DNA from: Acidobacteriota bacterium
GTDB taxonomy: Bacteria; Acidobacteriota; Terriglobia; Bryobacterales; Bryobacteraceae
Assembly: GCA_018268875.1 (NCBI GenBank)
Contig: JAFDVT010000372.1
Coordinates: 1 to 6,374, forward strand
DNA length: 6,374 nucleotides
Direction: 5' to 3'
Shown: positions 1 to 6,374 of the stretch, in pieces
How positions within the stretch are numbered: the stretch's first letter is position 1
Layout of the letters: the number at the start of each line of letters is the position of its first letter
The notes under the pieces: generated by a model
The model's database searches: none
The model's input: only the letters and a program-made list of their open reading frames with translations
Told to the model about the DNA's origin: nothing
Translations under genes and position numbers: made by a program

Positions 1-65
1 ATCTCAACGTCGATGTTCTTGAGATTGTGCTGCCGCGCGCCGTGGACGGAAATGCGTTCGAGCAT
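1..65 (-). CDS. uvrA: UvrA excinuclease ABC subunit A, N-terminal 21 codons only (3' part outside window)
   Basis: UvrA is the DNA-damage recognition ATPase of nucleotide excision repair. Only the first 21 codons lie in the window: they read MLERISVHGARQHNLKNIDVE. The pattern I-x-V-x-G-A-R-x-H-N-L-K-N-I is the well-known UvrA N-terminus just before its first Walker A region, which would fall outside the window. The ATG at 65 lies 88 bp after coxD on the same strand. No good Shine-Dalgarno is visible upstream; the 8 to 30 nt before the start are occupied by an inverted repeat. The frame was identified by reading the reverse complement directly, as it is too short to be found by ORF length. The gene is unrelated in function to the respiratory operon and probably begins the next transcription unit. 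A drug-resistance UvrA2 paralogue cannot be excluded from so short a piece. Confidence 0.85.
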   Translation of the reverse strand, partial: MLERISVHGARQHNLKNIDVE

Positions 66-72
66 GGTGAGT

Positions 73-95
73 CGAGTAAAAGGAAAACTTACTCG
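73..95. repeat. Inverted repeat CGAGTAA-N9-TTACTCG just upstream of uvrA
   Basis: Perfect 7-bp arms (73-79 and 89-95) surround a 9-nt A-rich spacer. The near arm ends 7 nt before the uvrA ATG. In RNA it could form a hairpin over the place where a ribosome binding site should be; in DNA it could be a dyad operator. It is not followed by a U-tract on the minus strand, so it is not a canonical terminator. Confidence 0.6.
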
Positions 96-113
96 TGGGA
101 GGTGTTACTCCCA
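96..113. repeat. Inverted repeat TGGGAG-N6-CTCCCA in the coxD-uvrA gap
   Basis: Perfect 6-bp arms (96-101 and 108-113) with a 6-nt loop, abutting the neighbouring CGAGTAA repeat directly. It could form a short stable hairpin in RNA after coxD. No run of T follows on the minus strand, so a factor-independent terminator is not supported. Its role is unknown. Confidence 0.5.
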
Positions 114-118
114 GTGTA
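113..118 (-). promoter_or_regulatory. Possible -10 element (TACACT) for uvrA
   Basis: Reading the minus strand, TACACT sits about 48 nt before the uvrA ATG, beside the TGGGAG repeat. No convincing -35 hexamer is found 16-18 nt upstream. The gap must hold the uvrA promoter if uvrA is not transcribed by read-through from coxD, but the match is weak and tentative. Confidence 0.2.
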
Positions 119-125
119 CCGTGCC

Positions 126-145
126 CGAACGCAGGAAAAGGTTCG
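126..145. repeat. Inverted repeat CGAAC-N10-GTTCG right after coxD
   Basis: The 5-bp arms at 126-130 and 141-145 lie 8 bp beyond the coxD stop codon. The half-sites equal those of the Gram-positive SOS box (CGAAC-N4-GTTCG), but the spacing is 10 instead of 4, so a LexA site is not supported. It may be a weak post-stop hairpin, or chance. Confidence 0.35.
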
Positions 146-153
146 AAATACGA

Positions 154-675
154 CTAGTGAGCCGGAGCGTGCTGCGGTTGGCCCGCCGGTGCCGGAGCAG
201 CCGAGGACCCGTCGCCGTGACCGCCACCGCCGTGGGTATCGATCCAGCCGGGCCGAGGCTTCGGAGCGGCGTCGGTAGACGTCTGCTCGCGGCCGAGGCT
301 GGGCGGACCCTGAGCGGAAATGGGCGTCTTGCCGGTGGGGCTTTCATCCACGCGGGTGTCGATATCGAGCAGGCAGAAGGTGAGCAGCAGCCCGAGGAAC
401 AGGAAGCAGGACACCAGGATCATGGCGTTCACCGGGTTGTCGTCCTTCAAGTGCATGAAGAACAGCGCGACGAGCGACGCTTTGACGGTGGCGATCAAGA
501 CCGCGATGACGATGTTGGCCGCGCCGAAGTCCAGGTAGGACGCCCCGACCGTAATCATCGTAAGGACCAGAAGCGCGCCGAGAACCGCCAGGTACTGCTT
601 GAACCCGTCGTGGGGATGATGCGCATGTTCACCGTGGTGTTGGTGGTGGTGCGAATCGTGGTGTGTAGCTTGCAT
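154..675 (-). CDS. coxD: Cytochrome c oxidase subunit IV, bacterial caa3 type, with His-rich head and Gly/Pro/Ala tail
   Basis: This is the small three-helix accessory subunit of bacterial caa3/aa3 oxidases (the prokaryotic subunit IV family, COX4_pro), thought to help assembly or stability. From ATG 675 it has 173 residues. Spans lie at about 27-46, 52-72 and 84-103, with the family segment TVKASLVALFFMHLKDDN at 63-80. The N-terminus is exceptionally rich in histidine: 11 of the first 22 residues. After DIDTR (104-108) comes a hydrophilic tail of about 65 residues rich in Gly, Pro, Ala and Ser, ending QHAPAH; most family members I know of are nearer 100 residues. The start was moved in from an open frame beginning at 831 because that extension lies entirely inside coxC; ATG 675 has an AGGAAGAG 10 nt upstream and follows the coxC stop by 17 bp. 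It is the last oxidase gene in the operon and ends with TAG. Confidence 0.93.
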   Translation of the reverse strand: MQATHHDSHHHQHHGEHAHHPHDGFKQYLAVLGALLVLTMITVGASYLDFGAANIVIAVLIATVKASLVALFFMHLKDDNPVNAMILVSCFLFLGLLLTFCLLDIDTRVDESPTGKTPISAQGPPSLGREQTSTDAAPKPRPGWIDTHGGGGHGDGSSAAPAPAGQPQHAPAH

Positions 676-692
676 ATCCAGGTGGCTCTTCC

Positions 693-1376
693 TTATCCAA
701 TCAAATAGAGCAGCGGGAACAGATAAATCCAGATCAGATCGACGATGTGCCAGTACAGGCCGACCAGGTCCACCGGCGTGTAGTAGGCGGCGTTGTACTT
801 GCCCTTGATGGTCTCTTTCAGCAGCAGGCACAGCACCACCACACCGGCGAAGATGTGGAAGCCGTGCAGCCCGGTCATCATGAAGTAGAAGCCGAAGAAG
901 ACCGAATTGCCCTTGGCCATCGGGTCGGTGCTGGCCAGGTAGGTAAAGTACTGGCCAGGGAGCAGACCTTCATGAATCTTGTGCGAGTACTCGAAGTACT
1001 TCACCACAAGGAACGCGATGGCGCAAAGGATGGTGACGATCAGGTAATTGATGGTCGCTTTGCGCTTGCTGCGGGAGGCCGAATTGACGGCCATCACCAT
1101 CGTGAACGACGAGAAGAGCAGCACCACCGTGTTGAACGCGCCAAGGACGCGGTCCAGATGGTGGTGGGCCTGCTTGAACTCTTCCGGCCAGCGGCCCTGC
1201 GACAGGCCGAAGCCGACAAAGAGCACGCCGAACAGCAGAATTTCGGTCGCCAGGAAGAGCCACATACCGAGCTTCGAGGCGTCGAACTGCTGCTGCATCG
1301 TGTGGAAGTGATGCTGCAGGTTCGGATTGTGGTGTTCGTGATCGTGCTCGTCGAGAACGTGTGCGTGAGTGCTCAA
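693..1376 (-). CDS. coxC: Cytochrome c oxidase subunit III (five-helix form), TTG start preferred
   Basis: Subunit III is a non-catalytic membrane subunit that stabilises the oxidase core and its proton uptake. I start it at TTG 1376, giving 227 residues. A GGGAG lies 10 nt upstream, the coxA stop is one base away, and the protein then begins with a histidine-rich leader. The longer frame from ATG 1430 would add 18 residues inside the coxA end with no membrane or family signal; ATG 1298 would cut off the LQHHFH segment, which looks conserved. In the 227-residue numbering the spans lie at about 34-56, 78-97, 109-127, 158-186 and 203-225. Family marks are KLGMWLFLATEILLF with E45, TGLHGFH at 168-174, and YWHIVDLIWIYLFPLLYL near the end. 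The five-helix form lacks the first two helices of the mitochondrial protein, as is usual for many bacterial caa3 oxidases. Nine histidines fall in residues 4-25. Identity is sure; the exact start is less so. Confidence 0.95.
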   Translation of the reverse strand: MSTHAHVLDEHDHEHHNPNLQHHFHTMQQQFDASKLGMWLFLATEILLFGVLFVGFGLSQGRWPEEFKQAHHHLDRVLGAFNTVVLLFSSFTMVMAVNSASRSKRKATINYLIVTILCAIAFLVVKYFEYSHKIHEGLLPGQYFTYLASTDPMAKGNSVFFGFYFMMTGLHGFHIFAGVVVLCLLLKETIKGKYNAAYYTPVDLVGLYWHIVDLIWIYLFPLLYLIG

Positions 1377-1377
1377 G

Positions 1378-3039
<1,662 letters not shown>

Positions 3040-3044
3040 GGTTT

Positions 3045-3056
3045 CCTCTTCCTCCC
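3045..3056 (-). promoter_or_regulatory. Strong double ribosome binding site of coxA
   Basis: The minus strand carries GGGAGGAAGAGG, giving two Shine-Dalgarno-like cores, GGGAGG at 11 nt and AGAGG at 5 nt before ATG 3039. It is the strongest such site in the operon and confirms the coxA start. Confidence 0.65.
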
Positions 3057-3063
3057 GTATTCT

Positions 3064-4002
3064 TTACTTTAGCGACTTGATGTAGGCGATCAGGCCTTCG
3101 AACAGCTTCGGCTTGATCTGCCCCTCAAACGCCGGCATTTGGTTTTCATATCCCGAAACCACTTTCTTGCCCGGGATATTGATCGATTCTTTGATATACG
3201 CTTCGTCGACCACTGTCGTCGTGCCGTCGGAGAACTTTTCGGTTTTGCCATACAGTCCCTTCCAGGTGGGACCGGTGTTCTTGGTACCGTCGACGGAGTG
3301 ACAGGTGTTGCAGCCGTAGGCCTCGTAAGCAATCTTGCCGAGTTCTTCCGGCTTCATTGTGGCCCATTCCGGCGGACCGTCAACGAGCCATTTTTCGTAC
3401 TCGGCCGGCTGCACGGCCTTGATCGATCCGAACATGTCGGAGTGGCTCTTGCCGCAGTATTCGGCGCAAGCCAGATGATACGTGCCTTCCTTTTCGGCGT
3501 TGAACCAGACTTCGGTGTACCGGTTGGGGAGCACGTCGTGCTTGACGCGCATCGCCGGGACGTAGAAGTCGTGCAGAACGTCCATGGAAGTCATGACGAA
3601 CTTGACGTTGGTATTGACCGGGATCTGGATGTTCTTGCCGTAGACCGAGCCGTCGGGCATGGTGAAGGTCCAGTTCCATTTCTTAGCGGTGACCGCGATT
3701 TCGAGCGAGTTGCCCGGCGCCACCGAGTAATCGAGGAAGCCGGCCGCGCCCCAGAAAAAGACGCCGATGACAAGCATCGTGGGGATGACGCTCCAGATCA
3801 GTTCGAGCGCCAGGTTATGCGTGATATGCGGGGTTTTGACACCTTCGCGGCGCTTGAACGCGTACACGCAATAGATGGCGAGCCCGGCGACCAGCACAAA
3901 GAAGAACACATTGAGCCAGAACAGCGCCATGAACAGCGTGTCCACGTGCCGGGCGTGCTGGGAGCCCTGTTCGGGCAACATGAAAGCTCTAAGCCATTCC
4001 AT
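3064..4002 (-). CDS. coxB: Cytochrome c oxidase subunit II with C-terminal cytochrome c domain (caa3-type)
   Basis: Subunit II accepts electrons from cytochrome c and passes them through CuA to subunit I. The 312-residue protein starts with MEWLRAFMLPEQGS, typical of subunit II without a cleaved signal peptide. It has two membrane spans (about 26-47 and 68-90), then the aromatic KKWNWTF (107-113). The CuA ligands are all present: H144 in VLHDFYVP and C179, E181, C183, H187, M190 in CAEYCGKSHSDM. A fused cytochrome c domain occupies about 215-312, with heme-binding CNTCH (C231, C234, H235) and M289 in NQMPAF as likely sixth ligand. This makes the enzyme caa3-type, able to take electrons from ACIII without a diffusible cytochrome. 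The start is fixed by an in-frame TGA at 4018-4020 with no other start codon before ATG 4002; the Shine-Dalgarno is weak, which fits translation following on from sco 23 bp upstream. The next Met (residue 8) is a poorer choice. Confidence 0.97.
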   Translation of the reverse strand: MEWLRAFMLPEQGSQHARHVDTLFMALFWLNVFFFVLVAGLAIYCVYAFKRREGVKTPHITHNLALELIWSVIPTMLVIGVFFWGAAGFLDYSVAPGNSLEIAVTAKKWNWTFTMPDGSVYGKNIQIPVNTNVKFVMTSMDVLHDFYVPAMRVKHDVLPNRYTEVWFNAEKEGTYHLACAEYCGKSHSDMFGSIKAVQPAEYEKWLVDGPPEWATMKPEELGKIAYEAYGCNTCHSVDGTKNTGPTWKGLYGKTEKFSDGTTTVVDEAYIKESINIPGKKVVSGYENQMPAFEGQIKPKLFEGLIAYIKSLK

Positions 4003-4025
4003 AGGATGATGAAAATCTCACTTCA

Positions 4026-4880
4026 TTATCGAGCCGCGGGATGCGAGGTAAACGGACTCGGATGATCCTTGCCGCGTTTCTTTTCCCAAAGCCAGAAGCG
4101 CCACAGCATGGCGCTCAGAACCAGAATCGTAATTAGCGCCCCGCCTCGCATGAGGTTTTCCGCCAGAACCACGTAGCCCTTGGCGTTGGGGTCGTATTGA
4201 TAGCACAGCAATAGCGCTTTTTCGAGGCTGAAACGGCCTTTGCCTTCGCGGGCCTCGGTGATCGCCATTTTGAAGTTGAACGCGGTGAAGCGGGTGCCGT
4301 ACAGGTAGCGGGCGATTTTGCCTTCGGGCGTCAACACCATGATCGCGGCGGCGTGCACATACTGATTGCGCTGCTCGTCGAACCGGTATTTGTAACCCAT
4401 TTGCGCGGCGAGCTGCCGGACGTGGCCCTTGGTGTCCACCAGGAAGTGCCAACCGGGGGCTGGGCGTCCAAAGCCTTTGTCGACGTAGGTCTTGCGCTTT
4501 TCCGCGGCGTCGGCCGGGGTTTCGCGCGGGTCGATGCTGATGGTGACGATGTCGTATTCGTTGCCGGGCGTCCAGGTTTCAAGGCCCTTCATCGCCTGCA
4601 CTTGGCCATTCAAGACCATGTTGCACAGGCTGGGGCAGGAATAATAGACCAGGTTGAGAACCACCGGGCGGCCCTTGCGGAAATATTCCGCAAGCTTGTG
4701 CTCGGTGCCATCCTCGGCAAGAAACGACAGGTTGAGGTCGATCGAGCGGTTGACGTTCTCGTCGATTTCGAGACCCTGCGCCTTGAGCGGCGGATGCTGG
4801 CTGCCGCCGGCGTCCGCATAGAGTGCGGCTGCCGAAGCTACCAGGAAAGCAGGAAGAAAGAACATGGTACGCGTCGTCAT
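4026..4880 (-). CDS. SCO1/SenC-family copper chaperone for cytochrome c oxidase assembly
   Basis: SCO proteins are thioredoxin-fold, membrane-anchored copper chaperones that insert copper into, or reduce, the CuA site of oxidase subunit II. The 284-residue product has an N-terminal signal-like segment (about 4-22, possible cleavage after YADA at 24), the copper-binding pair C82-x3-C86 in SCPSLCNMV, IVTISIDPRETP at 111-122, and the conserved histidine H176 in VHAAA. A second hydrophobic span at about 247-266 is followed by basic EKKRGK, so the protein probably has its copper domain outside and its C-terminus in the cytoplasm. The motif is CPxxCN rather than the CPxxCP of mitochondrial Sco1; I recall CPxLCN as common in SCO proteins of this C-terminally anchored type, so I do not read it as a defect. 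An AAGGAGA lies 10 nt before the ATG. Its position immediately before coxB, its presumed client, supports the role. The stop is TAA followed in frame by TGA. Confidence 0.93.
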   Translation of the reverse strand: MTTRTMFFLPAFLVASAAALYADAGGSQHPPLKAQGLEIDENVNRSIDLNLSFLAEDGTEHKLAEYFRKGRPVVLNLVYYSCPSLCNMVLNGQVQAMKGLETWTPGNEYDIVTISIDPRETPADAAEKRKTYVDKGFGRPAPGWHFLVDTKGHVRQLAAQMGYKYRFDEQRNQYVHAAAIMVLTPEGKIARYLYGTRFTAFNFKMAITEAREGKGRFSLEKALLLCYQYDPNAKGYVVLAENLMRGGALITILVLSAMLWRFWLWEKKRGKDHPSPFTSHPAAR

Positions 4881-4890
4881 CGGTTTCGGG

Positions 4891-4897
4891 TCTCCTT
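4891..4897 (-). promoter_or_regulatory. Ribosome binding site of the SCO gene
   Basis: AAGGAGA on the minus strand, 10 nt before ATG 4880, supports the chosen start. The 45-bp gap in which it lies is the longest inside the operon, and no promoter elements were recognised there. Confidence 0.6.
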
Positions 4898-4925
4898 TCT
4901 TGAGGCGGCGTCTGGGGTTGCGTGC

Positions 4926-5393
4926 TTAATGCGCCGGTGCCGGCGCGGGAGTTGCAGCGGATGGAGCGGCGGCGGCAGCAGCACCGGCAGCGGGTGTAGC
5001 AGCGGCAGCGGTCGCTTCGGCCGGATCCGGGGTTTTCACCGAATCCTTGTTGTTGTACGGCGCTTTGCCCGCCTTGACTTCGTCGAGCAGCAATTGCATG
5101 GCGCGGTCAATCGGGATGCGAACCTGGCCTTTGGCCTTGTCGACGTAGGAATAGCCGTTGAGCAGGCGCGCTTCGGTCTTGTGGAGGTCGTCCAGCTGCT
5201 GGTTGGGAGCCGCTTCGACAACCGTGCGATAGCGTCCCACCAGGAACTTGTCCCAGAACAGCGTGATACCGATGAACACGGCGATGATGATGAGGATGAT
5301 CACACCGCCGAACATGGACGCGGTGACCGCATCGACTTCGGTGGCGTCAAACCCCTCATTACCCGGCTCAACAACTGGTTGATGATCGCTCAT
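4926..5393 (-). CDS. Single-span membrane protein of unknown function in the ACIII-cox operon
   Basis: The protein has 155 residues and I cannot name it with certainty. Residues 1-27 are acidic, 28-47 form one hydrophobic helix (rich in Ile and Val), and 48-58 are basic. A conserved-looking block follows at about 77-104, built on GYSYVDKAKGQVRIPIDRAM, and residues 121-155 are a low-complexity Ala/Pro/Thr tail ending in APAPAH. I recall a similar Tyr-x-Trp/Tyr-Val-Asp...Gly-x-Val-x-Ile-Pro-Ile-Asp-x-Ala-Met block in small membrane proteins next to SCO and cox genes elsewhere; that is memory, not a search. It sits 20 bp after actF and 45 bp before sco. An AGGA 10 nt before the ATG is the likely ribosome binding site. 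By position and single span it could be an ActG-like accessory subunit, or an oxidase assembly or stability factor. The gene is surely real; its function is inferred. Confidence 0.85.
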   Translation of the reverse strand: MSDHQPVVEPGNEGFDATEVDAVTASMFGGVIILIIIAVFIGITLFWDKFLVGRYRTVVEAAPNQQLDDLHKTEARLLNGYSYVDKAKGQVRIPIDRAMQLLLDEVKAGKAPYNNKDSVKTPDPAEATAAAATPAAGAAAAAAPSAATPAPAPAH

Positions 5394-5413
5394 TTTCGTG
5401 AATTCCTATGGCC

Positions 5414-6374
5414 TTACACCTGATGGAAATGTAGACCCTGTTCGAACCGCAGATCGCCCTCAACCACCAGGGAATTGGACTTGAAGCGGCTCCAGAAAAC
5501 CAGACCGTAGACGCTGAACACGGCGCCAAGGGTGGCAAGATCGAGCCAATGCAGCTGGAAACCGTGCGCGTATTCGTGGAAGTTCGGCATGATCATCCAG
5601 TACATGTCCACAAACTCCATGAACAGAATCCAGATGGCGGAGATACGCAACATGGTGAAATTCCGTTTGGCGGCGCGGCTCACCAGCAGCGCGAACGGCA
5701 CCGCGAAGCGGCCGACCGGGAGCAACACGCTCACCCAGCCCCACGAACCTTCCATGCGTTCCTTGAAATAGATCGTTTCTTCCGGAATGCTGGCGTACCA
5801 GATGAGCAGATATTGCGACGCCGCGAGGTACGTCCAGAAGACACTGAGCGCGAACATCCACTTGCCGAGGTCATGATAGTGCTCAACCGTGATCGTGTGG
5901 GCAAGCACCCCATTCGAACGGAACCCAAGAGCGATCAGCGTAACGAGCGCCCACATGGCGACGCAGCCGCCGGCCAGGCAGTACAGACCGAAGATCGTCG
6001 AATACCAGTGCGGGTCGAGCGACATGATCCATTCAAACGCCGCGAGACATCCCGTGAGACAGACCAGCAGCAAGCCGGGAGCCGACCACCGGGACGACGT
6101 CTTCATCTGTTCGATGGACTTTGTCTTGTCCTGCTTGGTGGAGGACGTCCAGATCGCAAATGCCCAGATCGACCACAGCGCGAAAAGAATACCGGCGCGG
6201 AGACGGAAGCCGCCGACGTTCAGGAAAGCTTTCTTGGTCTGGATCAGCGCATCGGAGAGCGCTTCCGGCCGGGCCCACTTGTAGAGGTCGTCGACCCCGG
6301 CAAATGCCACCGGAATGAACAGCAGCGCGCCGATCGGAATCGACACCATGATGTTTTCGAGAATGCGGCGAATC
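5414..6374 (-). CDS. actF: Alternative complex III quinol:cytochrome c oxidoreductase, subunit ActF (partial, 5' end outside window)
   Basis: ActF is an NrfD/PsrC-like integral membrane subunit of alternative complex III, which oxidises quinol and passes electrons to cytochrome c or directly to the oxidase. The visible part is about 319 residues; the frame stays open through the window edge (residues IRRILENI precede the first visible Met at 6349), so the true start lies upstream and that Met is internal. Recognition rests on family-typical stretches: WIMSLDPHWYSTIFGLY in the middle, YLLIWYASIPEET before an amphipathic segment, and a hydrophilic tail ending in HFHQV. About eight hydrophobic spans are visible, fitting the C-terminal four-fifths of a ten-helix protein. 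It ends with TAA 20 bp before the next gene, and actA-E would be expected just outside the window. The paralogue ActC is the alternative, but position directly before sco/cox and the sequence style favour ActF. Confidence 0.9.
   Translation of the reverse strand, partial: IRRILENIMVSIPIGALLFIPVAFAGVDDLYKWARPEALSDALIQTKKAFLNVGGFRLRAGILFALWSIWAFAIWTSSTKQDKTKSIEQMKTSSRWSAPGLLLVCLTGCLAAFEWIMSLDPHWYSTIFGLYCLAGGCVAMWALVTLIALGFRSNGVLAHTITVEHYHDLGKWMFALSVFWTYLAASQYLLIWYASIPEETIYFKERMEGSWGWVSVLLPVGRFAVPFALLVSRAAKRNFTMLRISAIWILFMEFVDMYWMIMPNFHEYAHGFQLHWLDLATLGAVFSVYGLVFWSRFKSNSLVVEGDLRFEQGLHFHQV

Noticed and set aside
73..145. Factor-independent terminator after coxD
   Set aside because: Three short inverted repeats exist, but none is GC-rich enough and followed by a T-run on the minus strand.
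13..708. 231-codon open frame on the plus strand
   Set aside because: It spans antisense uvrA start, the intergenic gap and antisense coxD, with a low-complexity charged product.
676..831. N-terminal extension of coxD to ATG 831
   Set aside because: The extra 52 residues lie wholly within coxC in another frame and look like out-of-frame translation; ATG 675 has a ribosome binding site and begins the family-like sequence.
3139..4065. 308-codon open frame on the plus strand
   Set aside because: It is antisense to coxB, whose CuA and heme motifs prove the coding strand.
4620..4640. SCO motif CPxxCN instead of CPxxCP as a sign of lost function
   Set aside because: Both cysteines and the distal histidine are present, and I recall CPxLCN as common in bacterial SCO proteins with a C-terminal anchor, so it is a subfamily trait.
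4353..5423. 356-codon open frame on the plus strand
   Set aside because: It runs antisense across the sco gene, the intergenic gap and the 155-residue gene, and has no recognisable domain or plausible ribosome binding context.

Overview
The window is one strand-uniform stretch: every gene I can support lies on the minus strand. In order of transcription (high to low coordinates) they are the 3' part of actF (alternative complex III), a 155-residue single-span membrane protein, a SCO-family copper chaperone, cytochrome c oxidase subunits II, I, III and IV (coxB, coxA, coxC, coxD), then an 88-bp gap and the first 21 codons of uvrA. The long plus-strand open frames are antisense shadows of these genes.

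The layout is a tightly packed respiratory operon. Gaps between genes from actF to coxD are 20, 45, 23, 24, 1 and 17 bp, with no internal promoter-sized space or terminator. Alternative complex III (a bc1-independent quinol:cytochrome c oxidoreductase) passes electrons from quinol to cytochrome c. Subunit II here has both a CuA centre and a C-terminal cytochrome c domain, so the oxidase is caa3-type. Subunit I carries the Tyr-Ser motif of A2-type heme-copper oxidases in place of the D-channel glutamate. SCO delivers copper to CuA. Gene order actF, small protein, sco, coxBACD matches the known ACIII-caa3 partnership, best described in Rhodothermus marinus.

The organism is most likely an acidobacterium of the Solibacter/Bryobacter type. 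This rests on the ACIII-sco-coxBACD order, the moderately GC-rich codon use and the style of the CoxC and CoxD N-termini. It is inference from memory of the families; other ACIII-bearing phyla (Planctomycetota, Gemmatimonadota, Verrucomicrobiota) are not excluded.

Most of the window is well-known biology, not a new system. The parts least explained are the 155-residue protein in the actF-sco gap, the histidine-rich N-termini of CoxC and CoxD, the Ala/Pro tails shared by two operon proteins, and a cluster of inverted repeats in front of uvrA.
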